A stretch of DNA of 64,000 nt from JAWXUC01 sp044432975 (GTDB taxonomy: Bacteria > Pseudomonadota > Alphaproteobacteria > RF32 > CAG-239), in the NCBI GenBank assembly GCA_044432975.1, contig JAWXUC010000002.1, positions 62,001 to 126,000 of the forward strand. Direction: 5' to 3'. A model generated the notes under the pieces. It worked only from the letters and a program-made list of their open reading frames with translations. It ran no database searches and was not told the DNA's origin. Of the stretch, positions 15,727 through 25,351 are shown piece after piece. Every line of letters starts with the position of its first letter. The stretch's first letter is position 1. Both the position numbers and the translations under genes were made by a program.

Positions 15727-17682
15727 ATGAATATATATGGAATTTTAGTGCCTTTAGGCTTTGACAATGTTTTTGATTACAAATCAGACTTAGCTCTTGA
15801 TATTGGAGATTTGGTGAGCGTTCCGTTCAGAAACAAAGAGCTTATAGGAATTGTTTATAAAATTGGCGCTAGCGTTGAAAATAAAAGAATAAAAGAAATT
15901 AAAAACAAAATAGACTTACCTCCAATAAGTGCTGAAATGATAAAATTCATGGAATTTGTTTCTGGCTACACACTATCCCCCAGAGGCGCTGTTTTAAAGA
16001 TGATGCTTAACTATCAACCCGCCAAAAAGACTGTAAAAAAAGCAGAGATAAAAACTCCAACCCCAGAATTTTCAAAAATAAATTTCACACAAGAACAATT
16101 GCTTGCGTCAAAAAAGTTAATGCAAAAAATTAACAATGGTTTTTCTTGCACCTTACTTCATGGTATTACAGGCAGCGGCAAAACAGAAGTATATTTTGAA
16201 GCTATCGCAAAAGCATTAAAAGAAAACAAACAAGTTTTAGTTTTGCTACCAGAAATTGCTTTAACTTCGCAGTTTATAAAAAGATTTGAAAAACGTTTTG
16301 GTGCAAAACCATTAATGTGGCATTCATCAATACTACCCAAAGCCAGAAGAGAAACCTTTGAAGTAATCGCAACAGGAGAAGCTAAAGTACTAGTAGGAGC
16401 TCGCTCAGGTCTGTTTCTTCCTTTCAAAAATTTAGGCTTAATTGTCGTTGATGAAAGCCACGATTCTACATTTAAACAAGAAGATGGCGTAAAATATAAC
16501 GGCAGAGATATGGCCGTTATGCGTAGCTTCTATCAAAAAATCCCCACCATATTAGCAACAGCAACCCCAGATTTAGAAACTTTAGTTAATGTAGAAGAAG
16601 GCAAATATGAAATTGTAGAGTTAAAAGAGCGTTATTCAGATGCAAAATTACCAACAATAAATATATTAGACCTAAAAGAACAGCGCCCAGCAAAAGGTCA
16701 ATTTTTATCTCCTATATTAATAGAAGAAATCAAACAAACGTTATCAAGAAAAGAACAAGTTATTTTATTCTTAAACCGCAGAGGTTATGCACCTTTAATC
16801 ATCTGTCAAGATTGTGGCTTTAGAATAGAATGCCCTAATTGCTCATCATGGTTGACCGCCCACAGAAACAACAATTCGTTAATCTGTCACCATTGCGGAC
16901 ACTTAACCCCATACCCCAAAAAATGCCCCGATTGTGGAAGCGAAAATGGATTAACAGCTTGCGGTCCTGGAGTTGAACGCATTGATGAAGAAGTTGGTGT
17001 CTTGTTTCCAGATGCAAATATAGAAGTTATCTCTTCAGACATAACAGACAATCCAAAAAAAATCGCCGAAGTAATCAAAAGAATGGAAAACAAAGAAATT
17101 GACATCCTTATCGGCACTCAAATTCTTGCCAAAGGACACCACTTCAAAGATTTAACTCTTGTTGGTGTTATTGATGCAGATTTAGGCTTAACAGGCTCAG
17201 ACTTAAGAGCATCTGAACGCACATTCCAACTATTATCTCAAGTTTCTGGCCGTGCGGGCAGGGAAGATAAAGAAGGAAAAGTTTATCTTCAAACCTATAA
17301 TCCAGAAAATCAAGTATTAAAAGCAATTGTTAATAATGATATGAATGATTTCATAAAAATAGAAAAACAAACCAGAAAAATGCTAAAAATGCCTCCTTAT
17401 GGCAATTTAGCATCTATTATTGTTAGTGCTGACAATCAAAACAATGCTGAACACACAGCTTTTGAACTCGCCAAAACTGCACCAAACACAGATTATATTA
17501 TAACTTTAGGGCCATCTCCTGCGCCAATATTTATGCTAAGAGGAAAATATCGCTATCGCTTGTTATTAAAAACTCACAAATCAATAAAAATTCAACAGGT
17601 TATAAAAAAATGGTTGCAGATGATAAATTTAAAAGGTAACGTAAACATAGACGTGGATGTTAATCCATATAATTTCATGTGA
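15727..17682 (+). CDS. priA: Primosomal protein N' (replication restart helicase PriA)
   Basis: PriA reloads the replisome at stalled forks. The 651-residue protein has an N-terminal DNA-binding domain (about 1-105), Walker A GITGSGKT (146-153), the DESH box (242-245), eight Cys in paired CxxC motifs (from CQDCGFRIECPNC to CPDCGSENG) that bind two zincs, and motifs V/VI (GTQILAKGHHF, QVSGRAGR). It is shorter than E. coli PriA (732) but complete in motifs. It is divergent from xerC. Confidence 0.97.
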   Translation: MNIYGILVPLGFDNVFDYKSDLALDIGDLVSVPFRNKELIGIVYKIGASVENKRIKEIKNKIDLPPISAEMIKFMEFVSGYTLSPRGAVLKMMLNYQPAKKTVKKAEIKTPTPEFSKINFTQEQLLASKKLMQKINNGFSCTLLHGITGSGKTEVYFEAIAKALKENKQVLVLLPEIALTSQFIKRFEKRFGAKPLMWHSSILPKARRETFEVIATGEAKVLVGARSGLFLPFKNLGLIVVDESHDSTFKQEDGVKYNGRDMAVMRSFYQKIPTILATATPDLETLVNVEEGKYEIVELKERYSDAKLPTINILDLKEQRPAKGQFLSPILIEEIKQTLSRKEQVILFLNRRGYAPLIICQDCGFRIECPNCSSWLTAHRNNNSLICHHCGHLTPYPKKCPDCGSENGLTACGPGVERIDEEVGVLFPDANIEVISSDITDNPKKIAEVIKRMENKEIDILIGTQILAKGHHFKDLTLVGVIDADLGLTGSDLRASERTFQLLSQVSGRAGREDKEGKVYLQTYNPENQVLKAIVNNDMNDFIKIEKQTRKMLKMPPYGNLASIIVSADNQNNAEHTAFELAKTAPNTDYIITLGPSPAPIFMLRGKYRYRLLLKTHKSIKIQQVIKKWLQMINLKGNVNIDVDVNPYNFM

Positions 17683-17692
17683 GGATACTAAA

Positions 17693-19432
17693 ATGTTAAC
17701 TGCAGGAACAAAAAACTCTAGTCCCAAAAAATCAAATAAAAAACTTTTATCAAATCTTTTATCTTTAACATCCATAGGATTTGCCTTAACAAGCATAATA
17801 GCTTTAAACTTTTTACTGTTTGCAACCAATGGTGGCTACAATCTTTTTGATTCTACAGGTATGTTTAATTTAGAGTTTTTATATATCCTACTAGGAATTT
17901 TAATATTTTCTTTTGCAGTCTCAATCTTACTATCTTTTTCTAAAAAGCTTTTAATAATAGCAACAGCAGCTATTTTTGGATTAATGTTCTTTATTTTTAT
18001 CAATCAATATAGCAACATATCTCCAGCATCTATTTTAAGTGTATTTTTTCCACCAAACCCTTATTTTGATCAATATTCAAACATTATCATATCTGCTATA
18101 TTAGGATTTCTTATTATTATATTTTTCTTTACTGCAAAAAAACGTACAATTTTTTATACATTTAGCATTTTAATTGCCGCAAATTTAGGTTTTATAGGAT
18201 ATTTATATATAAGCAAACCCAAAACTAAACAAATAGTTGAGATTTATGGAAAAAAAGAACTAAAACAACCAGAGGTAAACTCACAAAAACTTATCTACAT
18301 TTCTTTTGAAAATTTACCATCATATAATCTATTAAAAGATTGGAATCAAGACAATGCTGATTTAACATTAGGCTTCTTTGCTAACAATAATTTCAAATTA
18401 TTTCCAAACTCTTATGTAGAAAAACAAACAAAAGAAGAAAACTTAACTCAATTATTAAACTTCAACAACAAAGCTGATGATAATTTATTTTTAGACGGAG
18501 TTGAAATAAACGGATACATCAATTTTAACAAAACAAAAGATGAAAATGTTTTTCTAAAACAAAATACACTTTACAATGTTTTCAAAAAAACAGGATACGA
18601 AATAGTTTCATACCAAACAAATGCTATAGATTTATGCAAAGTTGATAATGACTATACATCAAACAAATGTTTTGACGTAAACATTAATAATGTTGACATC
18701 CCCAACTCTCAAAAATTAAACACATCAGATAGAGCAACAATACTACTATCGCAATGGGCAAATTCTACAGGAATCCCATTCAACATCCCAGTATTAGACA
18801 GCCATAAATACAAAGAAATTTATACTATAAGCACACTAAAACAATTAAATCATGTTTTTAATGATATAAAAAACAATAACAAACAATCACTTTATTTTGT
18901 AGATATAAAACTTCCTTCAAGCCTTTATGTTTTCGATAAATATTGTCAAGTAAAACCAAAAAACAGCTGGGTTTCTGCCACAGATACATATTTAAACCCT
19001 CAAATAAAAAAAGCCGCACTAATGGAACAAAGTCAATGTTTGTTTGCAAAACTACAAGAGCTTATGGATAAAACAGATAATTCAAATATTGTTTATATAT
19101 TATCATCAAACACAACTGCTCAAGCAATAGATTTAACAAACAAAGGGTTTACAGATACTTTTAAAAAAGCAAATTTAACTACTTTTGCAATAAAAGATCC
19201 AATGTTTAAGGACTTTAGCGCTGACTATTCAATTTGTCAAAATCAAAAACTTTTATCAAAATATTTATTCAAAAAAGATACTTGTGATATTAAAGATTTA
19301 AACTTACAAACTCTTGCAACAAAAGAACTAGAAGATGATCTTTTATTACCTTTTGAAAACAGAGTTGATAGCGCAAAAACTAGTTTTAATCAATTTTATA
19401 CAGAATATAAAAAGGCAAATAATATTGAATAA
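17693..19432 (+). CDS. Sulfatase/phosphoethanolamine transferase-fold membrane protein (divergent)
   Basis: The start at 17693 (MLTAGTKNSS) is supported by GAGGA 8 nt upstream. The 579 residues begin with about five membrane helices (to about residue 180) followed by a large periplasmic domain. The first strand of that domain, KLIYISFENLPSYNLL, and the later VYILSSNTT resemble the sulfatase/alkaline-phosphatase fold of EptA- and LtaS-like enzymes. I cannot find the usual nucleophile Thr/Ser with its metal-binding Asp/His set, so the enzyme may be inactive or very diverged. It overlaps the proposed start of yejE. Confidence 0.55.
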   Translation: MLTAGTKNSSPKKSNKKLLSNLLSLTSIGFALTSIIALNFLLFATNGGYNLFDSTGMFNLEFLYILLGILIFSFAVSILLSFSKKLLIIATAAIFGLMFFIFINQYSNISPASILSVFFPPNPYFDQYSNIIISAILGFLIIIFFFTAKKRTIFYTFSILIAANLGFIGYLYISKPKTKQIVEIYGKKELKQPEVNSQKLIYISFENLPSYNLLKDWNQDNADLTLGFFANNNFKLFPNSYVEKQTKEENLTQLLNFNNKADDNLFLDGVEINGYINFNKTKDENVFLKQNTLYNVFKKTGYEIVSYQTNAIDLCKVDNDYTSNKCFDVNINNVDIPNSQKLNTSDRATILLSQWANSTGIPFNIPVLDSHKYKEIYTISTLKQLNHVFNDIKNNNKQSLYFVDIKLPSSLYVFDKYCQVKPKNSWVSATDTYLNPQIKKAALMEQSQCLFAKLQELMDKTDNSNIVYILSSNTTAQAIDLTNKGFTDTFKKANLTTFAIKDPMFKDFSADYSICQNQKLLSKYLFKKDTCDIKDLNLQTLATKELEDDLLLPFENRVDSAKTSFNQFYTEYKKANNIE

Positions 19433-20399
19433 AAAAACAAAAATATCCCTAATTTTATTTGGAATAATGTTTGTTACTAGTTTATTTGCAGAATTAATTG
19501 CCAACGATAAACCTTTGGTTGTAAAATACAAAAACTCGTTTTACTTTCCAATTGTAAAAACATATACAGACAAAGATTTTGGTGGTGATTTTCCAACTCC
19601 TGCAGATTATACAGATACATTAATACAAGAAAATATTAATAATAACGGATATATGATAAACACTATTATCCCTTATTCATACACTACAGTTGATTACAAC
19701 TTAAACCAACCAACACCATCTGCTCCTTCCCAAAAACATTGGCTTGGCACAGATGATGAAGGGCGAGACATCTTAGCAAGAATCATATATGGTATAAGAC
19801 TTTCAATTATATTTGGCTTTTTATTAACCATATTATCTAGTATTATAGGCATTACAATCGGAGCAATTCAAGGTTATTTTGGCAAAAAAACAGACTTAAC
19901 AGTGCAAAGATTTATTGAAATATGGGAAAGTCTACCACAACTTTTTATATTGATTATTGTTGCCAGCATATTTGCCCCAAGCTTTTGGACACTACTATTT
20001 ATTATGCTGTTATTCTCATGGACATCATTAGTAGGGGTTGTAAGAGCTGAGTTTTTAAGAGTTAAAAACTTTGAATTTGTAAAAGCTGCAAAAGTTTTAG
20101 GAGTTTCTGAAAAAAACATTATGTTTAAACACATCCTCCCCAATGCATTGGTTGCAACAATAACTTTCATTCCATTTATCTTTGCAGAAAGCATTGTTGC
20201 ATTAAGCGCCCTTGACTTTCTAGGATTAGGACTAGATTACACATACCCATCGCTAGGAGACTTGGTACGCCAAGGAAAAGACAATATTCAAGCACCTTGG
20301 ATTGGCATATCTATATTTATTGTTTTATCGACCATCTTAACACTTCTAATATTTATAGGAGAAGGAGTTAGAGACATGTTTGATGTGAGGAAGAAATGA
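19425..20399 (+). CDS. yejE: Peptide ABC transporter permease, YejE type
   Basis: This is a membrane subunit of a YejABEF-type oligopeptide importer. The N-terminal ISLILFGIMFVTSLFAELIANDKPLVVKY closely follows the YejE pattern, then DDEGRDILARIIYG and the permease EAA-like loop EFVKAAKVLGVSEKNIMFKHILPNAL. The start is uncertain. I favour TTG at 19425, with AAAAGG upstream and overlap of the previous gene; an ATG at 19335 would add a non-homologous leader. It overlaps yejF by 4 nt. No yejB is next to it. Confidence 0.9.
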   Translation: MNKKTKISLILFGIMFVTSLFAELIANDKPLVVKYKNSFYFPIVKTYTDKDFGGDFPTPADYTDTLIQENINNNGYMINTIIPYSYTTVDYNLNQPTPSAPSQKHWLGTDDEGRDILARIIYGIRLSIIFGFLLTILSSIIGITIGAIQGYFGKKTDLTVQRFIEIWESLPQLFILIIVASIFAPSFWTLLFIMLLFSWTSLVGVVRAEFLRVKNFEFVKAAKVLGVSEKNIMFKHILPNALVATITFIPFIFAESIVALSALDFLGLGLDYTYPSLGDLVRQGKDNIQAPWIGISIFIVLSTILTLLIFIGEGVRDMFDVRKK

Positions 20400-21748
20400 T
20401 TGAAGTAAAAAACTTAACCGTTTCTTTTAACAACAAAAAAGTTGTAGACAATCTATCTTTTAACATAAAAGATGGAGAAGTTTTAGGCATTGTAGGACAA
20501 TCAGGAAGCGGCAAATCTATTAGTGCATTGGCAATATTAGGATTATTACCTAAAACAGCTAAAATATCAAAAAAATCTCATATAACTCAAGGGTTAATAA
20601 AAGGAAAAGATATAGGTTTTATTTTTCAAGAACCTTTATCAGCCTTAAATCCATTGCACAAAATAGGCAAGCAAATAACCGAAGCTATTTTAACACACAA
20701 CAAAATAACAAAAAAAGAAGCTCAAAACAGATGCTTAGAGTTATTAAAAGAAGTTGGAATTAAAGATGAAAAAACAAGAATAAATTCATATCCTTTTGAG
20801 CTTTCTGGTGGCGAAAGACAAAGGGTTCTAATTGCTATAGCAATAGCCAACAAACCCAAACTTTTAATAGCAGATGAACCTACAACAGCACTTGATCTAA
20901 CAGTCCAAACACAAATTATCAAGCTTTTAAAAAAGATTATAAAACAATACAATATGAGCCTCATGTTCATTTCACATGACTTAAATGTTATAAAAGAAAT
21001 TGCAGACAATGTTTTAGTATTAAAAGAAGGGCAAACAATAGAAGAGGGTGCAACATCAAATATTTTCAAACACCCAAAAACAGAATATGTTAAAGAGCTT
21101 ATAGACAGCTATACAACAAAGAAAAAAAAGAATTGCCACAATAAAGTTATACTTGAAGTAAAAAACCTAAGTATTTGTTATCAAAAGAAAGAGATTGTTA
21201 AAGGCTTGTCTTTCAAATTAAATAAAAAACAGTCAATAGGGCTTTTAGGAGCATCAGGAAGCGGCAAAACATCTATCGCGAACGCAATCTTAAACCTAAT
21301 AGAATATCAAGGACTAATCATAAAAAATGTAAAAAACATCCAAATGATTTTTCAAGACCCATTTAGCTCATTAAACCCAAGAATGAACATAAAAGAAATC
21401 ATAGGAGAGGGAATAAACATCCACTTTAAAAATATAAACAAAACAGAAAAAGAAAACTTAATTATAAATACAATAAAAAAAGTAGGATTAAAAAAAGAAG
21501 ATTTAGAAAAATATCCTCATCAATTTTCAGGCGGACAACGCCAAAGAATTGCTATTGCTAGAAGTTTAATTGTAAAGCCAGAAATTTTAATTTTAGATGA
21601 ACCAACATCTGCACTAGACTTAAAAGTTCAAAAACAAATACTGGAATTACTGCAAAACTTACAAGAAGAACTAGAATTATCATACATCTTTATATCTCAC
21701 GACAAACACGTAATAGATACCATGTGTGATAAAACAATAGAGTTATAA
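20396..21748 (+). CDS. yejF: Peptide ABC transporter, fused dual ATPase (YejF type)
   Basis: Two complete ABC ATPase domains lie in one 450-residue chain. Domain 1 has Walker A GQSGSGKS (about 34-41), LSGGERQR and LIADEPTTALD. Domain 2 has GASGSGKT (about 285), FSGGQRQR and LILDEPTSALD. It powers YejBE-type uptake of peptides. It is shorter than typical YejF (about 530), with trimmed linkers and little after the last H-loop (SHDKHVIDTM). It overlaps yejE by 4 nt and is followed by a terminator. Confidence 0.93.
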   Translation: MIEVKNLTVSFNNKKVVDNLSFNIKDGEVLGIVGQSGSGKSISALAILGLLPKTAKISKKSHITQGLIKGKDIGFIFQEPLSALNPLHKIGKQITEAILTHNKITKKEAQNRCLELLKEVGIKDEKTRINSYPFELSGGERQRVLIAIAIANKPKLLIADEPTTALDLTVQTQIIKLLKKIIKQYNMSLMFISHDLNVIKEIADNVLVLKEGQTIEEGATSNIFKHPKTEYVKELIDSYTTKKKKNCHNKVILEVKNLSICYQKKEIVKGLSFKLNKKQSIGLLGASGSGKTSIANAILNLIEYQGLIIKNVKNIQMIFQDPFSSLNPRMNIKEIIGEGINIHFKNINKTEKENLIINTIKKVGLKKEDLEKYPHQFSGGQRQRIAIARSLIVKPEILILDEPTSALDLKVQKQILELLQNLQEELELSYIFISHDKHVIDTMCDKTIEL

Positions 21749-21762
21749 GAAAAGAGCAAAAG

Positions 21763-21793
21763 AAAAAGCTCATGAAACAACATGAGCTTTTTT
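21763..21793 (+). terminator. Rho-independent terminator of yejF
   Basis: A 12-bp stem AAAAAGCTCATG/CATGAGCTTTTT with an AAACAA loop and a T-run. Confidence 0.92.
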
Positions 21794-21806
21794 ATTAAAG
21801 TGAAAA

Positions 21807-21956
21807 TTATTTACCGCAAGGGTCAGCCATTTCAGCAAAAGATAAAACACCTAACAAATAGTTATTAGTGCAAACTTTTTGACCACCAATAGTACCACGA
21901 GTACCAGTACAAGCTGTAATTGCAAACAAAACAGTTAAAATAGCTAATGCTTTCAT
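21807..21956 (-). CDS. Small lipoprotein (49 residues)
   Basis: The product starts MKALAILTVLFAITAC, a short signal with a lipobox (I-T-A-C, Cys16). The mature part is only 33 residues and has Gly/Thr-rich TGTRGTIGGQKVC followed by two further Cys (C29, C47), ending PCGK. GGAG lies 7 nt before the ATG. A plausible promoter (TTGCTT, 17 nt, TATTAA) lies upstream. No function is known to me. The lipobox and ribosome-binding site argue that the gene is real. Confidence 0.75.
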   Translation of the reverse strand: MKALAILTVLFAITACTGTRGTIGGQKVCTNNYLLGVLSFAEMADPCGK

Positions 21957-22088
21957 ATTATTTTCTCCAAAATATTTAATTTAGTTTAATTACTAAACAA
22001 CAATAGTTTAATATCATAAAAAATAAATTCAAGCAAAAACAACAAAACAACAAACAACATAACTATAACAAAGCTCTTCCCTATACTT

Positions 22089-22116
22089 AATATACATAAT
22101 ATACATTATGCGACAA
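22089..22116 (-). other. dif: dif site (XerC/XerD recombination site)
   Basis: The minus strand contains CGCATAATGTATATTATGT, identical over these 19 nt to the core of the E. coli dif site. It covers the inner XerC arm (CGCATAA), the 6-nt centre (TGTATA) and the inner XerD arm (TTATGT). The outermost positions of both arms differ. It is intergenic, between the small lipoprotein gene and truA. dif marks the replication terminus region, where chromosome dimers are resolved. Confidence 0.88.
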
Positions 22117-22160
22117 ATATATGTTATTAAAAATAACCCTATTTATAAAAACAAACGATT

Positions 22161-22898
22161 CTAATATTCAACATTATAAAAATACAAACCACATGCTGGA
22201 GCACAAACTGGTGCTTTTTTTCTATCTTTATAATCCAAAATCTTTTTTATATCTTCAGGCTCAAAACGCCCAACACCAACTTCTTTCACAGCACCAACCA
22301 TATTTCTAACTTGATTATGCAAAAATGATTTAGCTTTAACATAGATTTTAATTTCATCACCCAATTGATTAACCTCAAAAACATCTAACGTTTTTACAGG
22401 ACTTAAAGCCTGACAAGCAGCAGCTCTGAAAGAAGTAAAATCATGGTTACCTATAAAATATTGCCCAGCTTCCCTCATCTTCTCAACATCAAGCTTTTGC
22501 GAAACATGCCAAGCCCTATCTTTATCAACAACCAAAGGAGCTCTACGATTAACAATACGATAAACATAACTCCTTGATTTTGCAGAAAAACGAGCATGAA
22601 AAGCACCATCAACCAACTCTGCAGACAAAACACAAACAGACGCCTTTAATTCTCTTAAATGAAAATTAATCCCTTCAACAAAATTATATTCTGAAATTTC
22701 TTTTTTAACATCAACAGATGCACACATAGCATAAGCATGAACGCCAGCATCTGTTCTGCCGGCGCCATTTACTTCTACTTTTTCATTTGTTAAATTAAAG
22801 ATGGCGCACTCCAAAAACTCTTGAACGCTATCACCTTCTAGCTGCTTTTGCCAGCCACAAAGACCAGTCCCATCATACTCAACTAAAATCTTAAACAC
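22161..22898 (-). CDS. truA: tRNA pseudouridine(38-40) synthase
   Basis: TruA converts U38-U40 in the anticodon stem of tRNAs to pseudouridine. The 245 residues show the N-terminal FKILVEYDGTGLCGWQKQ, the catalytic GAGRTDAGVHA (D50), the DFTSFRA segment and the C-terminal FLHNQVRNMVGAVKEVG. It directly abuts the upstream oxidoreductase gene (stop and start adjacent), so both are likely on one transcript. Confidence 0.97.
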   Translation of the reverse strand: MFKILVEYDGTGLCGWQKQLEGDSVQEFLECAIFNLTNEKVEVNGAGRTDAGVHAYAMCASVDVKKEISEYNFVEGINFHLRELKASVCVLSAELVDGAFHARFSAKSRSYVYRIVNRRAPLVVDKDRAWHVSQKLDVEKMREAGQYFIGNHDFTSFRAAACQALSPVKTLDVFEVNQLGDEIKIYVKAKSFLHNQVRNMVGAVKEVGVGRFEPEDIKKILDYKDRKKAPVCAPACGLYFYNVEY

Positions 22899-23918
22899 TT
22901 ATTCAGCCGCAATTTTATAAAATTCTTCTGAACTGTCTTTAATAAATCCCAATTGATTTTGAACTTCCCAAATAACTTTCAATGCATCATAAGCACTTTG
23001 TCCAGAAATTCTAGGAGTTTCTTTACCATTTACGCAATTAACGAAGTGGCTTAACTCTGCTTGTAGAGGTTGATTACTAGGGATAAATAGTTGCTCTACA
23101 GACCCTTTTAAGCCATAATTTGCCCATTCAGGAATTTCTTCTTGATTAACATAAGAAGGACGACCTTGAGAATGAACATTAATACTTTGATTAATAAAAT
23201 CCATATCAATATAGTTTGTATCCGTTGTAACAGTTAATGTTCTAACTCTAGCTTGTGTCATACGACTAGAAGTCAAATTAGCTGTTGCACCATTTTCAAA
23301 TTCTAAAATTGTTGTAATATATTCTGTTCCACCAGGATTAACTTTATTTTTTACAGAAGATGCAAAAACTTTAGAAACAGGAGATTTAACAATTGATTGA
23401 ATAATTTGAACATCATGAATCATAACATCCATTGCAGCATCAACATCTAAAATTCTGTTTACATACCCCATTCTACTAGCTGTTAAAGAACAAACCTTAG
23501 AGCTATCTGATAAAATTTTAACCAATTGTTCAACCGCTGGATTAAATTGTTCAATATGACCAACCAATAAAGTTGCGCCAGATGACTTTGCAGCATTAAT
23601 TAACATTTGACATTCAGCAGGAGTTGTTGCTAAAGGTTTTTCCATCAAACAATGAATTCCTCTACTTAAAAAGAACTCCCCTACACTTCCATGAGTTGTA
23701 GAAGATGTTACAACACTAACAGCTTCAACGTTTTGCGCAGTCTCCTCAAGAGAAGAAAAAGCCTTTATACCAAAATCACTTGCAACCTGTTGAGCATATT
23801 CTTGATTAATATCATAAATACCAACCAACTCTACACCATTAAGATTTTTATAAGTTTTGATATGGTTTTTACCCATAGAACCACAGCCTATTACAGCAAC
23901 TTTTATTAAATTTGTCAT
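22899..23918 (-). CDS. Gfo/Idh/MocA-family NAD(P)-dependent oxidoreductase
   Basis: The start at 23918 (MTNLIKVAVIGCG) is chosen because AGGGA precedes it; the longer frame upstream runs into intergenic sequence. The 339-residue product has a Rossmann dinucleotide motif VIGCGSMGK (about 9-17), the family EKP (93-95) and the downstream GHIEQFNPA segment that resembles UDP-N-acetylglucosamine 3-dehydrogenases of the GnnA/WlbA type. A role in making amino-sugars for lipid A or surface glycans is possible (inference). The partner aminotransferase is not in the window. Confidence 0.85.
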   Translation of the reverse strand: MTNLIKVAVIGCGSMGKNHIKTYKNLNGVELVGIYDINQEYAQQVASDFGIKAFSSLEETAQNVEAVSVVTSSTTHGSVGEFFLSRGIHCLMEKPLATTPAECQMLINAAKSSGATLLVGHIEQFNPAVEQLVKILSDSSKVCSLTASRMGYVNRILDVDAAMDVMIHDVQIIQSIVKSPVSKVFASSVKNKVNPGGTEYITTILEFENGATANLTSSRMTQARVRTLTVTTDTNYIDMDFINQSINVHSQGRPSYVNQEEIPEWANYGLKGSVEQLFIPSNQPLQAELSHFVNCVNGKETPRISGQSAYDALKVIWEVQNQLGFIKDSSEEFYKIAAE

Positions 23919-24024
23919 ATTTTTATCCCTAAAATAAATTAATTTTGTTTGACTATATTTGTTTTTTGTATAAAAATCATATAAAATCTTGTTACAGTTT
24001 ATTACAACACAAAAGAGGCTTAAT

Positions 24025-25347
24025 ATGAAATACTTAACAACAATACTAACCATTTGTTTTATAACAACTTCTTGTTCTGTTGTTAAAAAAAAGGAAGCCC
24101 CTACTTATACACAATTAATAAATCTACCCAACAACCCAGAAGTCGTTGCTAATCCTTTTGAAATTTACAATTCAATGGCAAGAGCGGTAAAATATAACTT
24201 AGATAGACTCCTTGAAGAGCATGAAATAAAAATAACAGAGATAAACACCACTGAAGAAGAAATAAAAACTCCTCAACAACAAATCACTATTTTAACAGAA
24301 ATAGAAAACCCTACAGATATATATCAAATATACAAAGCATTAGACGCTGCAATCTTAATAAAAGAAAACACTCAAAACGCAAATATACAACATATTACTC
24401 AAAACTTAATATTAGCAGGCATAAATTCTTATAACAAAGCATCTTTTGCAAAAAACAAATCTGTAGATTTATCTAGATCAGAAACTTATTATGAAAGAAG
24501 ATTAGATAAACTATTATCAAAAGAAAAAGGACTCGTTGATACTTCAAAAGAAGAAGAGCTTGAAAAACAAGAGATTGAAGTATTTTTATTTAATTCTAAA
24601 GAAATGCAAGAACTTTATCAAACAAATTTAACAGAATTCAACCAACTTGAAAAAGCAGACTATACAAACGTTAAGTTTGGATCAAAAAAATATTTTGAAT
24701 TAAAAACATTTCAAAACAACCTTAAATTAGAAAACTTTGAAGAACTCGCCCTAAAAAACAAAGTTATTGATAATTTAAAATATGAAAGAAATCTTTTAGT
24801 TCAAAACTTTCCCAATGCATACAGACTCCACATGAGCGATGATACATATAAAAACACTTACCTACACCAACAAGTATTAAATCAAGGTAATGAAGTTGCA
24901 TTAAGAGTTTTAGATGGCTCTATATCTGTTCAAACAGCCAAATTATTACGCATAAGACTTGCTTTTTACATTGCAAAAATAACAAAATTTGAATATTTCA
25001 ACACCTTAGAACAATATAAAAAATCAACCCAAGACAAGTCAATTAAAAACAGGGCAAATATTATAAAACTTGAATACGCATTAAACAATGCCCTTAGTAA
25101 TTATGCCCTATCTGTACAAAATTTATATTTTTCAGCAGATCCAATTGACTTGCCATTAACAGAAATAAACAGAGCTGTAGATATTGTTGCTAAAAAAATA
25201 AAAACATACACCAATCAAAATTTAGCCAGTATTTTAGCAACTCAAGAATATCCTCAAAAAAACACATCTTATAAAATACCAAACGTTAATGCCGAAAAAC
25301 AATGGGCTCCAAGAGGAGAAAACTGGTTAGAAGAGGTTGTAAAATAA
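24025..25347 (+). CDS. TolC-like outer-membrane lipoprotein (tentative)
   Basis: The start at 24025 gives MKYLTTILTICFITTSC, a lipoprotein signal with lipobox Cys17; AGAGG precedes it. The 440-residue product is mostly long helices rich in Lys, Glu and Asn. The segment NPFEIYNSMARAVKYNLDR looks like the start of a TolC-family domain, where a helix ending in ALKYNLD is usual. I therefore call it a possible TolC-like factor, with modest certainty. It is the first gene of a run continuing into envC (4-nt gap). Confidence 0.5.
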   Translation: MKYLTTILTICFITTSCSVVKKKEAPTYTQLINLPNNPEVVANPFEIYNSMARAVKYNLDRLLEEHEIKITEINTTEEEIKTPQQQITILTEIENPTDIYQIYKALDAAILIKENTQNANIQHITQNLILAGINSYNKASFAKNKSVDLSRSETYYERRLDKLLSKEKGLVDTSKEEELEKQEIEVFLFNSKEMQELYQTNLTEFNQLEKADYTNVKFGSKKYFELKTFQNNLKLENFEELALKNKVIDNLKYERNLLVQNFPNAYRLHMSDDTYKNTYLHQQVLNQGNEVALRVLDGSISVQTAKLLRIRLAFYIAKITKFEYFNTLEQYKKSTQDKSIKNRANIIKLEYALNNALSNYALSVQNLYFSADPIDLPLTEINRAVDIVAKKIKTYTNQNLASILATQEYPQKNTSYKIPNVNAEKQWAPRGENWLEEVVK

Positions 25348-25351
25348 CAAA

